Source: Rothia nasimurium | GTDB taxonomy: Bacteria; Actinomycetota; Actinomycetes; Actinomycetales; Micrococcaceae | Assembly (NCBI RefSeq): GCF_928392795.1 | Contig: NZ_CAKMTJ010000001.1 | Coordinates: forward strand, 434,001 to 498,000 | DNA: 64,000 nucleotides | Direction of reading: 5' to 3' | Shown here: piece by piece, positions 53,801 through 62,761 of the stretch | Layout: every line of letters begins with the position of its first letter | Numbering within the stretch: the stretch's first letter is position 1 | The notes under the pieces: generated by a model | The model's database searches: none | Told to the model about the DNA's origin: nothing | Seen by the model: the letters and a program-made list of their open reading frames with translations, nothing else | Translations under genes and position numbers: made by a program

Positions 53801-54217
53801 CTAAGAGCGCTGCTGACTAGGGTTATTTCTAAAGATGATCTGCACGGCCGCCGAATACTGAAAAAGCGTCGAGGCCTCATATTGATGAGCCACGAGGTGC
53901 GGCTGTTGAATCTCAGTACACCGAGTCACCCAGCCAAGCTCTGTGACCGTATGCACGGAATCAAAGAGCCGGCCAAAGACCTCAGAGCAGGCTTCGTATG
54001 CCTGCTCGCGCTTCGAGGCGAGCGCAGCGATACTGACCGTAGCTACTGCTGAGAGAGCAGGGTTGGGGACGTTTTTGCTGAAGTGGGTTGGTGGGGATTG
54101 CTCGATGATGACAGCTGGGAGCTTCTTGAGTAGGTCGGAGGGGGGTTGGAAGTAGAGGCGGGGGCTGATGCCGGCGAGGTTCTTTTCGATGATTCCGAGG
54201 GTGTCGATGGTTCTCAT
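53801..54217 (-). CDS. Tail terminator-like protein
   Basis: 138 aa. RTIDTLGIIEKNLAGI ... LPAVIIEQSPP and the alternating Val/Ala strands after residue 50 resemble lambda gpU/tail terminator proteins, which cap the tail before joining the head. It lies between the HK97-gp10-like gene and the major tail protein gene, the expected place. Assignment rests mainly on position. Confidence 0.65.
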   Translation of the reverse strand: MRTIDTLGIIEKNLAGISPRLYFQPPSDLLKKLPAVIIEQSPPTHFSKNVPNPALSAVATVSIAALASKREQAYEACSEVFGRLFDSVHTVTELGWVTRCTEIQQPHLVAHQYEASTLFQYSAAVQIIFRNNPSQQRS

Positions 54218-54220
54218 GGG

Positions 54221-54559
54221 CTAGCCTCCAAATCGTAGACGCATAAGGGCGCGAGAGAATACGAATTTCCCTGGTTCCCAGCGTCCGTCCTTGCGCATGT
54301 AGCCAAATTCGATGCTGAGGGCGCCGGGATCATCGCTGTAGACCTCGATATCGTGCACGCCACCACGGGTTACTGCGGTTGCTGTATCTATCGAGGTCAT
54401 GAATCTGCCAGTTGCTTCAGAAGATACTTTCGAATACATGCGGCTGATTTCTGTTTCTACCGCTTGCTTAGCCTTTAGCGCCTGGGCTTTGAATGCTGGC
54501 TCGCGTGATGCGACTTTTGCGGCTTCAAGCTCAAGGTTTTTGAAACCGACGAAGCTCAT
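54221..54559 (-). CDS. HK97 gp10-like neck protein
   Basis: 112 aa. Long N-terminal helix with many Ala/Lys (LEAAKVASREPAFKAQALKAKQAVETEI), followed by beta-strands ending GKFVFSRALMRLRF. This helix-plus-sheet layout and the place before the tail terminator gene match gp10-family tail completion proteins. It starts directly after the upstream gene's stop. Confidence 0.65.
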   Translation of the reverse strand: MSFVGFKNLELEAAKVASREPAFKAQALKAKQAVETEISRMYSKVSSEATGRFMTSIDTATAVTRGGVHDIEVYSDDPGALSIEFGYMRKDGRWEPGKFVFSRALMRLRFGG

Positions 54560-54910
54560 TTATCTCACCTCAGATGCTTGGCTGACCATGATGATTTTGT
54601 AGTGGGCTGTACGCGGAGACATGGATGAGAGCAGAGCCTCGCCGCGTTGCTCGAATCGACGCCCCTGCCAATCAATCTTTGAGTAAGGCCCACCAGGCCA
54701 GGGTTTGCCGCCGTGCACCGGGTGAAAGTACTTGATGCGGTAGGCCGTGGTGGTGGTCAGCCCCAGGTCTTGCCGCTCAGCAGCAGAGACCGGCTGGACG
54801 TTGCACCGGATGATGACCGGCTTGCCCAGGGTCTCTTCAGCGTATGGCCCATCAGATTCCACCACAGGGGTGACGGTGACAGTGTGTACGCCGTAGCGGA
54901 GCGCGGTCAT
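54560..54910 (-). CDS. Head closure-like protein (stopper)
   Basis: 116 aa from ATG 54910, which overlaps the upstream stop (ATGA); the in-frame start at 54928 is rejected for that reason. Beta-rich, with Arg-Tyr-His-rich segments (AYRIKYFHPVHGGKPWPGG). By position between the connector and the gp10-like gene it is the head closure or stopper protein. Confidence 0.65.
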   Translation of the reverse strand: MTALRYGVHTVTVTPVVESDGPYAEETLGKPVIIRCNVQPVSAAERQDLGLTTTTAYRIKYFHPVHGGKPWPGGPYSKIDWQGRRFEQRGEALLSSMSPRTAHYKIIMVSQASEVR

Positions 54911-55344
54911 CGTAGACCACCATGCCAAGCAGTTCCTCGGGCGAGGGTAGCTGAGCGCGGGGTGAAGCCAGAGGCTTTAGCCCCGCACCCTAGCTGTGCT
55001 AGGTCAGTGTCAGGAAACCAAATGTTCCCGGCGCGGGTCAGAGGGTCCACACTGTAGGAGTACCCATCTTCTGATTCCGAGCGGAAGCCCACGGCCTCTG
55101 GGTCCACTCGCGCCACTCGCGCTACCGCCTCAACCACCAAATCCTTAGCGATAGCGATAGTGCGGGCATCCCCCTGGCGGATACGGGTCTCAGTAGCTGG
55201 GCAGAGCGCAAAGAGCTTGCGCTCTGCCTTAGCTAGCTGGCGGTCGAGCCAAGTCATGGCCGACGGGTCATTCACATCAAGGGTGCCCCTCAGCTCATCA
55301 TTCACCTCATCAGGTGAAATGGTCAGCAGATTATTGCAGGCCAT
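54907..55344 (-). CDS. Head-tail connector (adaptor) protein
   Basis: 145 aa. The helical N-terminus with DPSAMTWLDRQLAKAERKLFALCP and TIAIAKDLVVEAVARVARVDPEAVGFRSESEDGYSYSVDPLTRAGNIWFPD is typical of Gp19/Gp15-type adaptors of actinophages, which sit below the portal. The stop overlaps the next gene. Confidence 0.78.
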   Translation of the reverse strand: MACNNLLTISPDEVNDELRGTLDVNDPSAMTWLDRQLAKAERKLFALCPATETRIRQGDARTIAIAKDLVVEAVARVARVDPEAVGFRSESEDGYSYSVDPLTRAGNIWFPDTDLAQLGCGAKASGFTPRSATLARGTAWHGGLR

Positions 55345-55358
55345 GGGCTTTCACCGCC

Positions 55359-55673
55359 TTACTCGGTATCGAAGGAATCACCGGCGTCCAGCTCTGAATC
55401 ATCAACCACATCAGCGGTAACAGGTTCAGGCTCAGGCGCGGTTTCTTCCACGGGGGTAGGCTCGACAGCCTCTTCTACAGCCGCCACTTCCTCAGCAGCG
55501 GCCTCGGTCTTCTTCTTGCTCCCAGCGGTCTGCTTCGGTACGAGGTTCACCTCAGCAACCAGGTCCTTGAAACCTGACGGCAGGTCCTGACCAGCCTGCA
55601 AAAAAACAGGCTGGTCAGTCTTGGGGTCTCGCACCAGCACATTGACCGCGAGCTTACGCTTTGCGGCCGCCAT
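55359..55673 (-). CDS. Small acidic phage protein
   Basis: 104 aa. The first about 45 residues form a short domain (LAVNVLVRDPKTDQPVFLQAGQDLPSGFKDLV) of the kind often encoded after the capsid gene in actinophages. The rest is a disordered Glu/Ala/Val/Pro tail. It lies 2 bases after the capsid gene. Function unknown. Confidence 0.7.
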   Translation of the reverse strand: MAAAKRKLAVNVLVRDPKTDQPVFLQAGQDLPSGFKDLVAEVNLVPKQTAGSKKKTEAAAEEVAAVEEAVEPTPVEETAPEPEPVTADVVDDSELDAGDSFDTE

Positions 55674-55675
55674 GA

Positions 55676-56698
55676 CTAGAGCACCTTAGCGACCAGGGAA
55701 CGGTCAGCATTGACCAGCACAGGCAGGGCAATCGCGTCAGCGGCGATTTCCAGGCCCACAGGGGGCTTGGAGTTCTCGAAAACCGCTGCCACCAGGCCAG
55801 CAGCGTCCGCCTCATCGATACCCCATGAGGGGGTGAAAGCTGAAGCGGTGGTGCCCCAGGGGGTGCCGCCGAGCTCAGAGCCAGTGGCAGAGAACTTCTC
55901 ACCAGCGGCGGGCAGGAAGATTAGGCGGTCATCGGGAATCAGACGCCCTGCAGCGGTGGCCTTATCAAAGACCTGAATGACGGGTAGCCCCTGGCCCAGC
56001 AGGACGTCGTTAATGTCAGCCAGGCCAGCAGGGCGAGAACCGCCATTAGCGAGCGCAGTAGCAAAAGCAGAGTGCTTAGCCAGCTGGCGCAGGATTCGGC
56101 GGGAAGTGAGGACGGTGCCAGGTTCTGCGCCGAAGTTGCTGTTGGCGTAGGTTTCGGCGTAGAGGGCGATATCTTCGAGGGGATCGCCACCTGCGTTCCA
56201 GAGGGTGCCAGCGGTGACGTCGTGGGTGCCGGAGCGACCGAAGGACTCGTCAATCTTCAGGTCGTCCTGCTCGATGGTCAGGCGACCGGTGACCAGCAGA
56301 TTGGCGCGCTCAAGCTCCAGGCGCTCGAAGTAAGCGTCGACCATGCGGGCTGCACGGCGCTTGATCCAGGCTTCCTTGGCGGTAGCGGAGTTGCGGCCGG
56401 TGGTGACGGCTTCCTGCTCGCCGAAGCGGCCCTGCTCTGAGAGAGGCATGAGCTTGATGGTGCGGGTGACCTTGCTGGCACCGGTGCCGAAGCGAGGTTC
56501 AGCGTCGAAAGCGCGGCGCTTGGCAGGCTCGGCGGGGGTGTTGCCCTCGACGGTGACGTCGACAGTTGCGCCATCGACGTTGTAGTTAGGCAGGAAGGAG
56601 GAGAGGACGCCGTCCTTTTCTTCCTTGGCGATGTAGAGCTCGCGCATGAATTCGGTCAGCGCGGCGGGGTCGAAAATGTCAGTATTCAGAGTAGTCAT
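55676..56698 (-). CDS. Major capsid protein, lambda E-type
   Basis: 340 aa with the HK97 fold of the phage_cap_E family. The start MTTLNTDIFDPAALTEFMRELY, the VTVEGNTPAEPAKRRAFDAEP segment, the long helix WIKRRAARMVDAYFERLELERANLLVTG, and the C-terminal PSWGIDEADAAGLVAAVFE are characteristic. It follows the decoration protein gene, as in lambda D-E. Confidence 0.9.
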   Translation of the reverse strand: MTTLNTDIFDPAALTEFMRELYIAKEEKDGVLSSFLPNYNVDGATVDVTVEGNTPAEPAKRRAFDAEPRFGTGASKVTRTIKLMPLSEQGRFGEQEAVTTGRNSATAKEAWIKRRAARMVDAYFERLELERANLLVTGRLTIEQDDLKIDESFGRSGTHDVTAGTLWNAGGDPLEDIALYAETYANSNFGAEPGTVLTSRRILRQLAKHSAFATALANGGSRPAGLADINDVLLGQGLPVIQVFDKATAAGRLIPDDRLIFLPAAGEKFSATGSELGGTPWGTTASAFTPSWGIDEADAAGLVAAVFENSKPPVGLEIAADAIALPVLVNADRSLVAKVL

Positions 56699-56716
56699 GC
56701 TGATGTACCGCCTTTC

Positions 56717-57088
56717 TTAGAGGTAGGTGATAGTCGAGTTGGCCTGGGTGGTGGGCTTGGTGAAGCCTTCCAGGGGGACGCGGGAGGCGACGACGCGGCC
56801 GTGGTCGAGCATGGGCGCTGCGACTCGGCCGTTTTCACCGGTCGCGACGGCCAGGTCATGCATGAGGTGACCGGCGAAATCAGTGCCGGTGTAGGGGCCT
56901 GCGAAGCCATCTGAGCCGATTGCCAGGGGGAAGCCCTGGGGCAGGTGGCCGTTCTTGAAGTGGGTGCCTGGGGTGAACTTCGAAAGGTCGAGGGTCACGG
57001 TGCGGGCGTTCCACTGACCGTGGGCGGAGGCGAGCCAGGACTGGTCGCCGTCGATGATGGTGGTTACGGGGGTGCCGATGATAGACAT
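56717..57088 (-). CDS. Head decoration protein-like
   Basis: 123 aa. The small beta-rich sequence with a Gly-rich core (FPLAIGSDGFAGPYTGTDFAGHLMHDLAV) fits lambda-D-like decoration proteins, and so does its place right before the capsid gene. It would stabilise the expanded capsid. Moderate confidence because short beta proteins are hard to assign by eye. Confidence 0.68.
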   Translation of the reverse strand: MSIIGTPVTTIIDGDQSWLASAHGQWNARTVTLDLSKFTPGTHFKNGHLPQGFPLAIGSDGFAGPYTGTDFAGHLMHDLAVATGENGRVAAPMLDHGRVVASRVPLEGFTKPTTQANSTITYL

Positions 57089-57091
57089 GTT

Positions 57092-57961
57092 TTACCGTCC
57101 TTTTTTATTGAGAAATTCTTCAGCCTTAGCCTTGCCCAGATCCTTGCCGCCGACTGCCTGGGTCCCTCGATGGCCAGAGTGGTTCTCGTAGGAGCCCTTA
57201 GCACGGGTGAAAGCGTCCAGGAAGGTGGTGAGAGCTTCGATATTGACTGAGTTATCGGGTTTGAGGAAGGCCGCGGGGGCCAGGGAGGTTTTGAGTAGCT
57301 GCAGGGCGTCAGCGTTGAGCTTGCGGGCCGTGGCCTCGGCACTCAGGTGGGTGGTGAATCGCTCCAAGGCGAATTCTTCCTTGACTTTGGCGCGTTCTTC
57401 AGCCCGGGCAGCCTCAATGAGGGCCTGCACATCTTGGCCGGGGGAGGGGTCTTCATCCCCGGTGGACTCGCCCTCGGCGTCCGAGTCTTCGGAGCCCTCC
57501 GCGTCGCCCTGCTCGTCTGTCTCAGGCTCAGCAGGTTCAGCCGGCTCTTCTGGCTCATCATCAAAGGTGATGGTGGTTTCACCCTCGATACCGGTGTAAT
57601 CCTGCCACCAGGCGTCGATGGCCTCATGCTTCGAGTCATCGCCGTCGCGCTCACTCACGCGGGCCTTAGAGACCTCGGCTGAGGTCAGCAGCACGATAGT
57701 CTCATCGGCCTTGATACGCTCGGCCGCTTCGGCGCGTTCATCGGCCTTAGCCAGGGTTCGCACCACGAAAACGTCCTTGCCCAGGTCATGGGCGCGGGAT
57801 TCGGCCTCAAGGCGCCACCGCTCAGCGGTATCAGCGTCAGGGGCGAGCGCCCGGAAGTTGTCGTAGTCGATGACGGTGCCGCCTGTCTTGGCGGCCTGCT
57901 CTGTGGCGTAGGTGCTCTTACCTGCGCCCGGGGGGCCCACGATGAGGTGGACTTTATTCAT
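57092..57961 (-). CDS. P-loop domain fused to scaffold-like protein
   Basis: 289 aa. Residues 1-110 are a P-loop kinase-like domain: MNKVHLIVGPPGAGKSTYATEQ (Walker A at 9-17), TVIDYDNFRAL, and ETIVLLTSAEVSKARVSERDGD with an Arg-rich lid. Residues 125-185 are an acidic Glu/Asp/Pro linker. Residues 185-289 are helical (IEAARAEERAKVKEEFALERF ...) and end KAEEFLNKKGR, like scaffolding proteins with a basic capsid-binding tail. Position between MuF and the decoration gene is exactly that of the scaffold. ATGA overlap with the MuF gene. Confidence 0.75.
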   Translation of the reverse strand: MNKVHLIVGPPGAGKSTYATEQAAKTGGTVIDYDNFRALAPDADTAERWRLEAESRAHDLGKDVFVVRTLAKADERAEAAERIKADETIVLLTSAEVSKARVSERDGDDSKHEAIDAWWQDYTGIEGETTITFDDEPEEPAEPAEPETDEQGDAEGSEDSDAEGESTGDEDPSPGQDVQALIEAARAEERAKVKEEFALERFTTHLSAEATARKLNADALQLLKTSLAPAAFLKPDNSVNIEALTTFLDAFTRAKGSYENHSGHRGTQAVGGKDLGKAKAEEFLNKKGR

Positions 57962-59007
57962 GCTGCCTCCTTAGCGGCTAGCTTGGTGTACTTGGCAATT
58001 TCTTTGTCTAATCGGCGCAGCCCATAGACGTATCCGCTTGCGCTAACGTCGTCGGGGCTGATTCCCTCGGCTTTGAGCTCTTCCCATTTTTTGGCGTATG
58101 CCTCCCTTTGGGCTTGGGCGCGTGAGAGACGCTTTTGCGCCTCAGCCGGGGTGAGCTCCTTGGCCCGGGAGCCTGGCACCACGTAGGGTGGTTTCTTCTT
58201 GCGTCGGCGCTTCTGGGCTTCCTCCGGCGTCAGGTAGGTATCACCGACGCGAGCCAGGACGGGCCCTAGCTCGCCGTGCTCGTAGCTGGTGACCCGGATG
58301 TTTTTCAGGTTCTTGTAATCATTGCCCTGCGCTGCCTCATAGAGGGCGTCGAGGTCTTGCCGGTTGAGGGAGAGCCCGGGGTCATTGGATTTGGTGACGG
58401 GAGCGACCGAGCAATTACAGCCACCGTGAATGGGCAGCAGGTCTTCCATGCCGTAAATGCGGTCAGCGGCCACAATGCACAGGCCGCATACCCCGCTCTT
58501 GGAAAGCTCAGGGTGGATAATGCGCCGGTAGCCGATGACTTTCTCAGAGCGGCGAAATTGGGCGATGCTGGCGTTTCGCTTGGTCAGCTGGGCATTATCT
58601 TTGCCGATGTGGCTGGCCCGCTGAAAGGCCGCGTCCAGGGCCTCGACCTCGCTCTTACCCTCCGAGAGTGCGTACCGGTACTGCTCGGCCGGGCGCTGCC
58701 AGACTTCCACCGGGTCAACCGGGCGGGGGTACTCGAAAACCTCCGGGGCCTCAGAGGCAGGCGGGGCACCCACCTGATTCATGAGCTCCCGGGCACTAGC
58801 GGCCGCGATCTCGTAAATCTGCTTCAGCGCCCGGGTCTCAGCCTCAGCAGCGAGCGTGGCGGCCCGCTGTACCGCGTCATCGTCATACCAGCCATCGAAA
58901 GACCCCCAGATAGCCCCCAGGGCTTCCATGAGCATGGCCACCATGCGCGAGTGCAGGGAGTCAGCCCCCATGACCGTTTGCATCAGCTTCTGACTGACTT
59001 TAGCCAT
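57958..59007 (-). CDS. MuF-like head morphogenesis protein
   Basis: 349 aa minor capsid protein. The MuF-type core is around residues 135-215, with RASHIGKDNAQLTKRNAS, a Cys pair in GVCGLCIVAADRIYG and HGGCNCSVAPV, which may bind a metal. The C-terminal about 90 residues are Lys/Arg/Ala-rich and helical. It follows the portal gene by 18 bases, as in SPP1-type head modules. Probably ejected or placed inside the capsid (family knowledge). Confidence 0.83.
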   Translation of the reverse strand: MAKVSQKLMQTVMGADSLHSRMVAMLMEALGAIWGSFDGWYDDDAVQRAATLAAEAETRALKQIYEIAAASARELMNQVGAPPASEAPEVFEYPRPVDPVEVWQRPAEQYRYALSEGKSEVEALDAAFQRASHIGKDNAQLTKRNASIAQFRRSEKVIGYRRIIHPELSKSGVCGLCIVAADRIYGMEDLLPIHGGCNCSVAPVTKSNDPGLSLNRQDLDALYEAAQGNDYKNLKNIRVTSYEHGELGPVLARVGDTYLTPEEAQKRRRKKKPPYVVPGSRAKELTPAEAQKRLSRAQAQREAYAKKWEELKAEGISPDDVSASGYVYGLRRLDKEIAKYTKLAAKEAA

Positions 59008-59025
59008 GGGAACCGCCCCCTCTCA

Positions 59026-60462
59026 CTATTCGGTGTTTTCGGTATCGAGGTTCAGACCTGCTAGCAGGCTCTGACCGCTGCCGGCATCGAGCAGGGCGTT
59101 GGAAGCGCGGTAGGCTTCCATCTGCTGAATCTGAGCCGGGGAGAATTCGAAGAAGAGTTCGGCCACGGTCTGCACCGGAAGGCCAGATTTGATAGCCAGC
59201 TGGCCAGCTTGGGCACGCTCCAGCAGGGACGACCGGCGGGCTGGAGCCCAGACCACCCGCATTTGTCGGCGGTCAGCAAGCTCTTCTTGCCCTGAGAAGC
59301 GCAGCATGTGGCTCACAGCGGCGGCAAAGCGCGGGGTGAGTCGTTTCTGCAAATCCTCGGCCTTGAAAATCTGGCCCTCGCGCATGAGCTCGGAGGACGC
59401 GGCGGATTGCTGGGCGGCATCCGATGAGAGTGCGTAGAGCGGAGCCTGAGCGGCGATAGCTAGCCGCTCGACGTCCTTGGTGATGGAGGTGATGAGCTGG
59501 TTGATATCGCCGGTGCCTGATTCCCAGATTTCGGCGGTTTGAGGAAGCATCCACAGACTGCCTGGGTCAGAGGTGAAGATATTGCTGTAATCAATCGGTT
59601 CACCGGTATCAGGGTCCTCGTGCGGCACACCCTTAATAGCTCGCTGCTTGAATGCCTGCATGGCGGTGATAATCATCTGCTGCAAGATGATGTGATTGAT
59701 GCGCTGCATGTGCGGGATATGCTTTTCAAATTCACCCTTGCCGAAGCGGTTTTGTAGGGTGTAGACCGGTACGCCAGGGGCGGAGAGCTCTACGAGCCCG
59801 GGAGCTTGCGCCGATTCGTCCTCAGTGCTCCATTCGAAGCCAGAAAGGCTGATGGTCTTCTTGAAGATGACCGAAGTGCCCGGCTTATAGGCGACGCGCA
59901 TATAGCCATCGCGGTAGAGGACCAGCACATCGCGGTTGGCTGTATCGTCGCGGTAAACTTTGAGGGCGGCCACATTCTTAGCCGGGTCGGTGGGGTCAGC
60001 CTCAGCGACCATCTCAGCCGGGTGCTCAGCGCTTAGTCGGCCAACCACATTTCCCGCGTCATCGTGGTCCTCACGCACCAGCAGGTAAGCCACAGAGAGC
60101 GAGAGCATCCACTCGATAGCCTGCCGGAAATGCGCGTTAGCGTCGGTTTCCAGAAGGGCGGCGTTCATAGCGTCCGTCTGCTCATCCGTGGGGCTGTTGC
60201 CCGCCCGTACGGTCTCCACCTGAGTACGGTAGAGGGTGGATGAGACAATTAGCTCAGCCAGGTTCAGCGAGGCGATATTGAGCAGGCGCTCATAGCCGTC
60301 CTGAGCCTTGGTATCAAGCTGCCAGGGGGCCGGGGGCTTGCCGTCAAGCCATGCCTGCAGCTCTTCAATGCGCGGACGCCGGGCACTCAGCTCCTTAGAA
60401 AGGCGAGCCACCCACCATTCATCACTGTCGGGGGTCTTGAGCAGGGTCTTTTCAAAAGCCAC
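59026..60462 (-). CDS. Portal protein, SPP1 gp6-type
   Basis: 478 aa dodecameric DNA channel. The N-terminus RRPRIEELQAWLDGKPPAPW and the central segments AVAYLLVREDHDDAGNVVGRLSAEHPAEM (approximate), VYTLQNRFGKGEFEKHIPHMQRINHIILQQMIITAMQAFKQRAIKG and the wing/stem helix region AAQAPLYALSSDAAQQSAASSELMREGQ are typical of actinophage portals. It lies 12 bases after the large terminase gene. Confidence 0.9.
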   Translation of the reverse strand: MAFEKTLLKTPDSDEWWVARLSKELSARRPRIEELQAWLDGKPPAPWQLDTKAQDGYERLLNIASLNLAELIVSSTLYRTQVETVRAGNSPTDEQTDAMNAALLETDANAHFRQAIEWMLSLSVAYLLVREDHDDAGNVVGRLSAEHPAEMVAEADPTDPAKNVAALKVYRDDTANRDVLVLYRDGYMRVAYKPGTSVIFKKTISLSGFEWSTEDESAQAPGLVELSAPGVPVYTLQNRFGKGEFEKHIPHMQRINHIILQQMIITAMQAFKQRAIKGVPHEDPDTGEPIDYSNIFTSDPGSLWMLPQTAEIWESGTGDINQLITSITKDVERLAIAAQAPLYALSSDAAQQSAASSELMREGQIFKAEDLQKRLTPRFAAAVSHMLRFSGQEELADRRQMRVVWAPARRSSLLERAQAGQLAIKSGLPVQTVAELFFEFSPAQIQQMEAYRASNALLDAGSGQSLLAGLNLDTENTE

Positions 60463-60474
60463 GTGGGACCTCCT

Positions 60475-62151
60475 TTAGTAGATACGGCGGGGTACAAAAG
60501 TTTGCTTGGGCTTCTCAGTGATGCCCTTCTTGATGAAGGTTGCGCGAGCTTCATAGGCCAAGGTGGCAGCAATCGCCGCGTCAATCTTGCGCGGGGACTT
60601 CTGCGACTCCTTGCCAATGACCTCCATGTTGCGCGAGCGCGTCCACTTCTGTGCATTCTGGAAATGCCTGACCAGCTGGCGGTTGGGAATGACTTTTGCG
60701 CGGCCGTCATCAAGAGCAATTTTCAAACGCTGCAGCGCGAAGTGCATCTTGGTATCGTGCGCGGTGTAGAAAGCGATTTTTGAGCCGGCGCTTGATGCGA
60801 CGCGGAGCTCTTCGCCAAAGTCACGCTCCCACTTATCGAGCCAGTCCTGCCAGTAGGGCGGGTCAGCAAAGAAGCCGACTACCGTGAAACGCTGGAAGGC
60901 TAGGCGGACGGCTGCGTCAAACTTTTTCTCGTCCACACGCCAGTCTCGGGCTTCGGGTCCGTCAGGGCGTTCCTCAATGCGAAGTGGGAAGAGCAAGCCG
61001 TCTGAGACGCGACAGGCCACTAAAGCGGTGGCGTCATTGGTGAGCGAGCCGTCAAAGCCCAGGGTGATTTCTTCCCCATCTTTGACCAGGTCGCCCCATT
61101 TCTCGGGTAGGTCCTTGGTGGCTTTCTCCAGGGTGTCCAAGCGGAGCCAGGCGTTCGAGCCTTCCACCAGGGCATTGAGGAAGTAGCGGCGGGAATCGTT
61201 GACGGTCGAGCGCGGATCATAGATATCATCGATGATTGCCTCTACCGAGTTCCACTCCATGGCCTCGCCGTAGGATTCGATAATCGCTTCCTTCAACGCA
61301 TTGATGTCACTCAAGTCAGAGAGCTGAGAGCCGCGGTGGTCATAGAGCAGGCGTTGACGGCCACGAAATTTGCCGTCCTGGATATTGCGGGCCAGGTTGT
61401 AGGTCTGCTCAGCGATGGAATCCTCACCAGGGGCGTACATGGTCGTGGTTTCCAGATACCAGGTGCCAGCGCCCTTAGCGCGCTTCTTGAGATTTCGCTT
61501 GACCGTGGCATACATATCACGCAGGCGGGGAAGGTTATAGAGGTGGGTCTCGTCAAAGACCACGAAGGTTTCCTTACCGCCGTCCTTTGATGCAGCACCG
61601 GATGAGGTGGGCACGATATCGCCACCATCAGGCAGTTTCACGCGGGTCAGCCCGACGTCCATGCCCTCAGCGGCGAGCGCGGAGAGCGGGCCCTCGGTCA
61701 GGTTCACGTAGATATTGTCGTAGGTATTGCCGGTCTGACCTTCTTCGGTGGCCATAATACGGATCATGGGGTCAACCACGCGGCGGCCCATCGGTTCGCC
61801 CGGCTCGTAGTAGTACCGCTGGCCTAGGAATTCATAGCATTCACCGCCAGAAGCCCAGCCAGCGAAGCGGCAGGGGCCAAATGCCTCGAAGAGCGCCAAG
61901 TGCGCGCCAAGACCGGACTTATCGCAGCCCTTAGGCCGGGAGAAAAAGGCCGAATCGACCAGGCGGTCACCGTGCTCATCAAGCGCATAGCAATCGACGA
62001 TGAAACCGCCGAATTCATCCCCTCGACGAACCGGCGTGCCGCGCACATCACCCGGGCCATTGACCACGAAAGTCTCAATCCACCACCAGGCAAGAAAGCC
62101 CAGCGAGCGCCGAGGACTGGACCCAGCAGGCTTGATGAGAGTACGAGCCAC
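60475..62151 (-). CDS. Terminase large subunit
   Basis: 558 aa DNA packaging motor. ATPase: variant Walker A FSRPKGCDKSGLGA near residue 72 and Walker B TFVVFDETHLY with the catalytic Glu. Nuclease: ITLGFDGSLTNDATALVA (first Asp), a middle acidic residue in FFADPPYW, and KIDAAIAATLAYEA (last Asp). The KGCxKS-type Walker A is common in terminases of this actinophage group. 3 bases separate it from the small subunit. Confidence 0.93.
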   Translation of the reverse strand: MARTLIKPAGSSPRRSLGFLAWWWIETFVVNGPGDVRGTPVRRGDEFGGFIVDCYALDEHGDRLVDSAFFSRPKGCDKSGLGAHLALFEAFGPCRFAGWASGGECYEFLGQRYYYEPGEPMGRRVVDPMIRIMATEEGQTGNTYDNIYVNLTEGPLSALAAEGMDVGLTRVKLPDGGDIVPTSSGAASKDGGKETFVVFDETHLYNLPRLRDMYATVKRNLKKRAKGAGTWYLETTTMYAPGEDSIAEQTYNLARNIQDGKFRGRQRLLYDHRGSQLSDLSDINALKEAIIESYGEAMEWNSVEAIIDDIYDPRSTVNDSRRYFLNALVEGSNAWLRLDTLEKATKDLPEKWGDLVKDGEEITLGFDGSLTNDATALVACRVSDGLLFPLRIEERPDGPEARDWRVDEKKFDAAVRLAFQRFTVVGFFADPPYWQDWLDKWERDFGEELRVASSAGSKIAFYTAHDTKMHFALQRLKIALDDGRAKVIPNRQLVRHFQNAQKWTRSRNMEVIGKESQKSPRKIDAAIAATLAYEARATFIKKGITEKPKQTFVPRRIY

Positions 62152-62154
62152 GCC

Positions 62155-62619
62155 TTACTCCTCTTCTTCCAGAAAGGCCTTCCTGCGGCTACGAGCAGCC
62201 GATAAGCTCGGGATATCCTCAGCTCGGACGTCCCCAACCTCAGGGATAGTGACAATCTCAGCGCGCAGGCGGTTACGGTCATCAGGGGTAGCCCCGAACT
62301 TGGCCACGCGCAGGCGCACTTCAGAAGCGAAATCCCAGCGTCCGTTCTTCCACATGTTGTGATGAATCAGCGCAGTATCAAGCAGATAATCCCAATCAGG
62401 GTCAGAAAGCATACGCGAAGCCTGAGGCGAGCGCCTCCAATTTTCCCACCAGCGCCGGGTCATCGGATGCCACTCGGTGGGCTCCCCCTTGGTATTCAGT
62501 AAGACATCTTCAGGAAGCTCAGGCCCTCGCACCTCGCCATCCTGCTGCAGCTGAGTAAACTCCGGCCTCTTATTACGCCGAATCGCATCCTTTTTAGGAG
62601 CCGGACCAACACCAGCCAT
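62155..62619 (-). CDS. Terminase small subunit
   Basis: 154 aa DNA-recognition subunit. PTEWHPMTRRWWENWRRSPQASRMLSDPDWDYLLDTALIHHNMW and ELRLRVAKFGATPDDRNRLR-like sequence are the hallmarks of actinophage small terminases. A basic N-terminus (PAPKKDAIRRNKRPE) and acidic C-terminus. Encoded right before the large subunit. Confidence 0.9.
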   Translation of the reverse strand: MAGVGPAPKKDAIRRNKRPEFTQLQQDGEVRGPELPEDVLLNTKGEPTEWHPMTRRWWENWRRSPQASRMLSDPDWDYLLDTALIHHNMWKNGRWDFASEVRLRVAKFGATPDDRNRLRAEIVTIPEVGDVRAEDIPSLSAARSRRKAFLEEEE

Positions 62620-62761
62620 AGAGAAAACACCCCCTCACCAAACCACGAAAACACTATCTCACTAGCAAAAACTCAATTCCCCCAGACCCGTACACAGCGC
62701 GAGACCCAGAACGGAGCGGGGAGGGGCCCGCGCAGGGGCGGGGGGACCCCCCAAGGGGGGG
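62620..62761. other. Gap between HNH and terminase genes
   Basis: 142 bases with an extreme G/C run near 62710-62763 (GGACCCCCC / GGGGGG type inverted repeat). No gene. It may be a hairpin or be near the packaging start (cos or pac), which often lies here in HNH-TerS-TerL phages (inference). Confidence 0.35.

Noticed and set aside
60475..62151. Large terminase Walker A variant (PKGCDKS) as a novelty
   Set aside because: KGCxKS-type Walker A motifs are common in terminases of this actinophage group.
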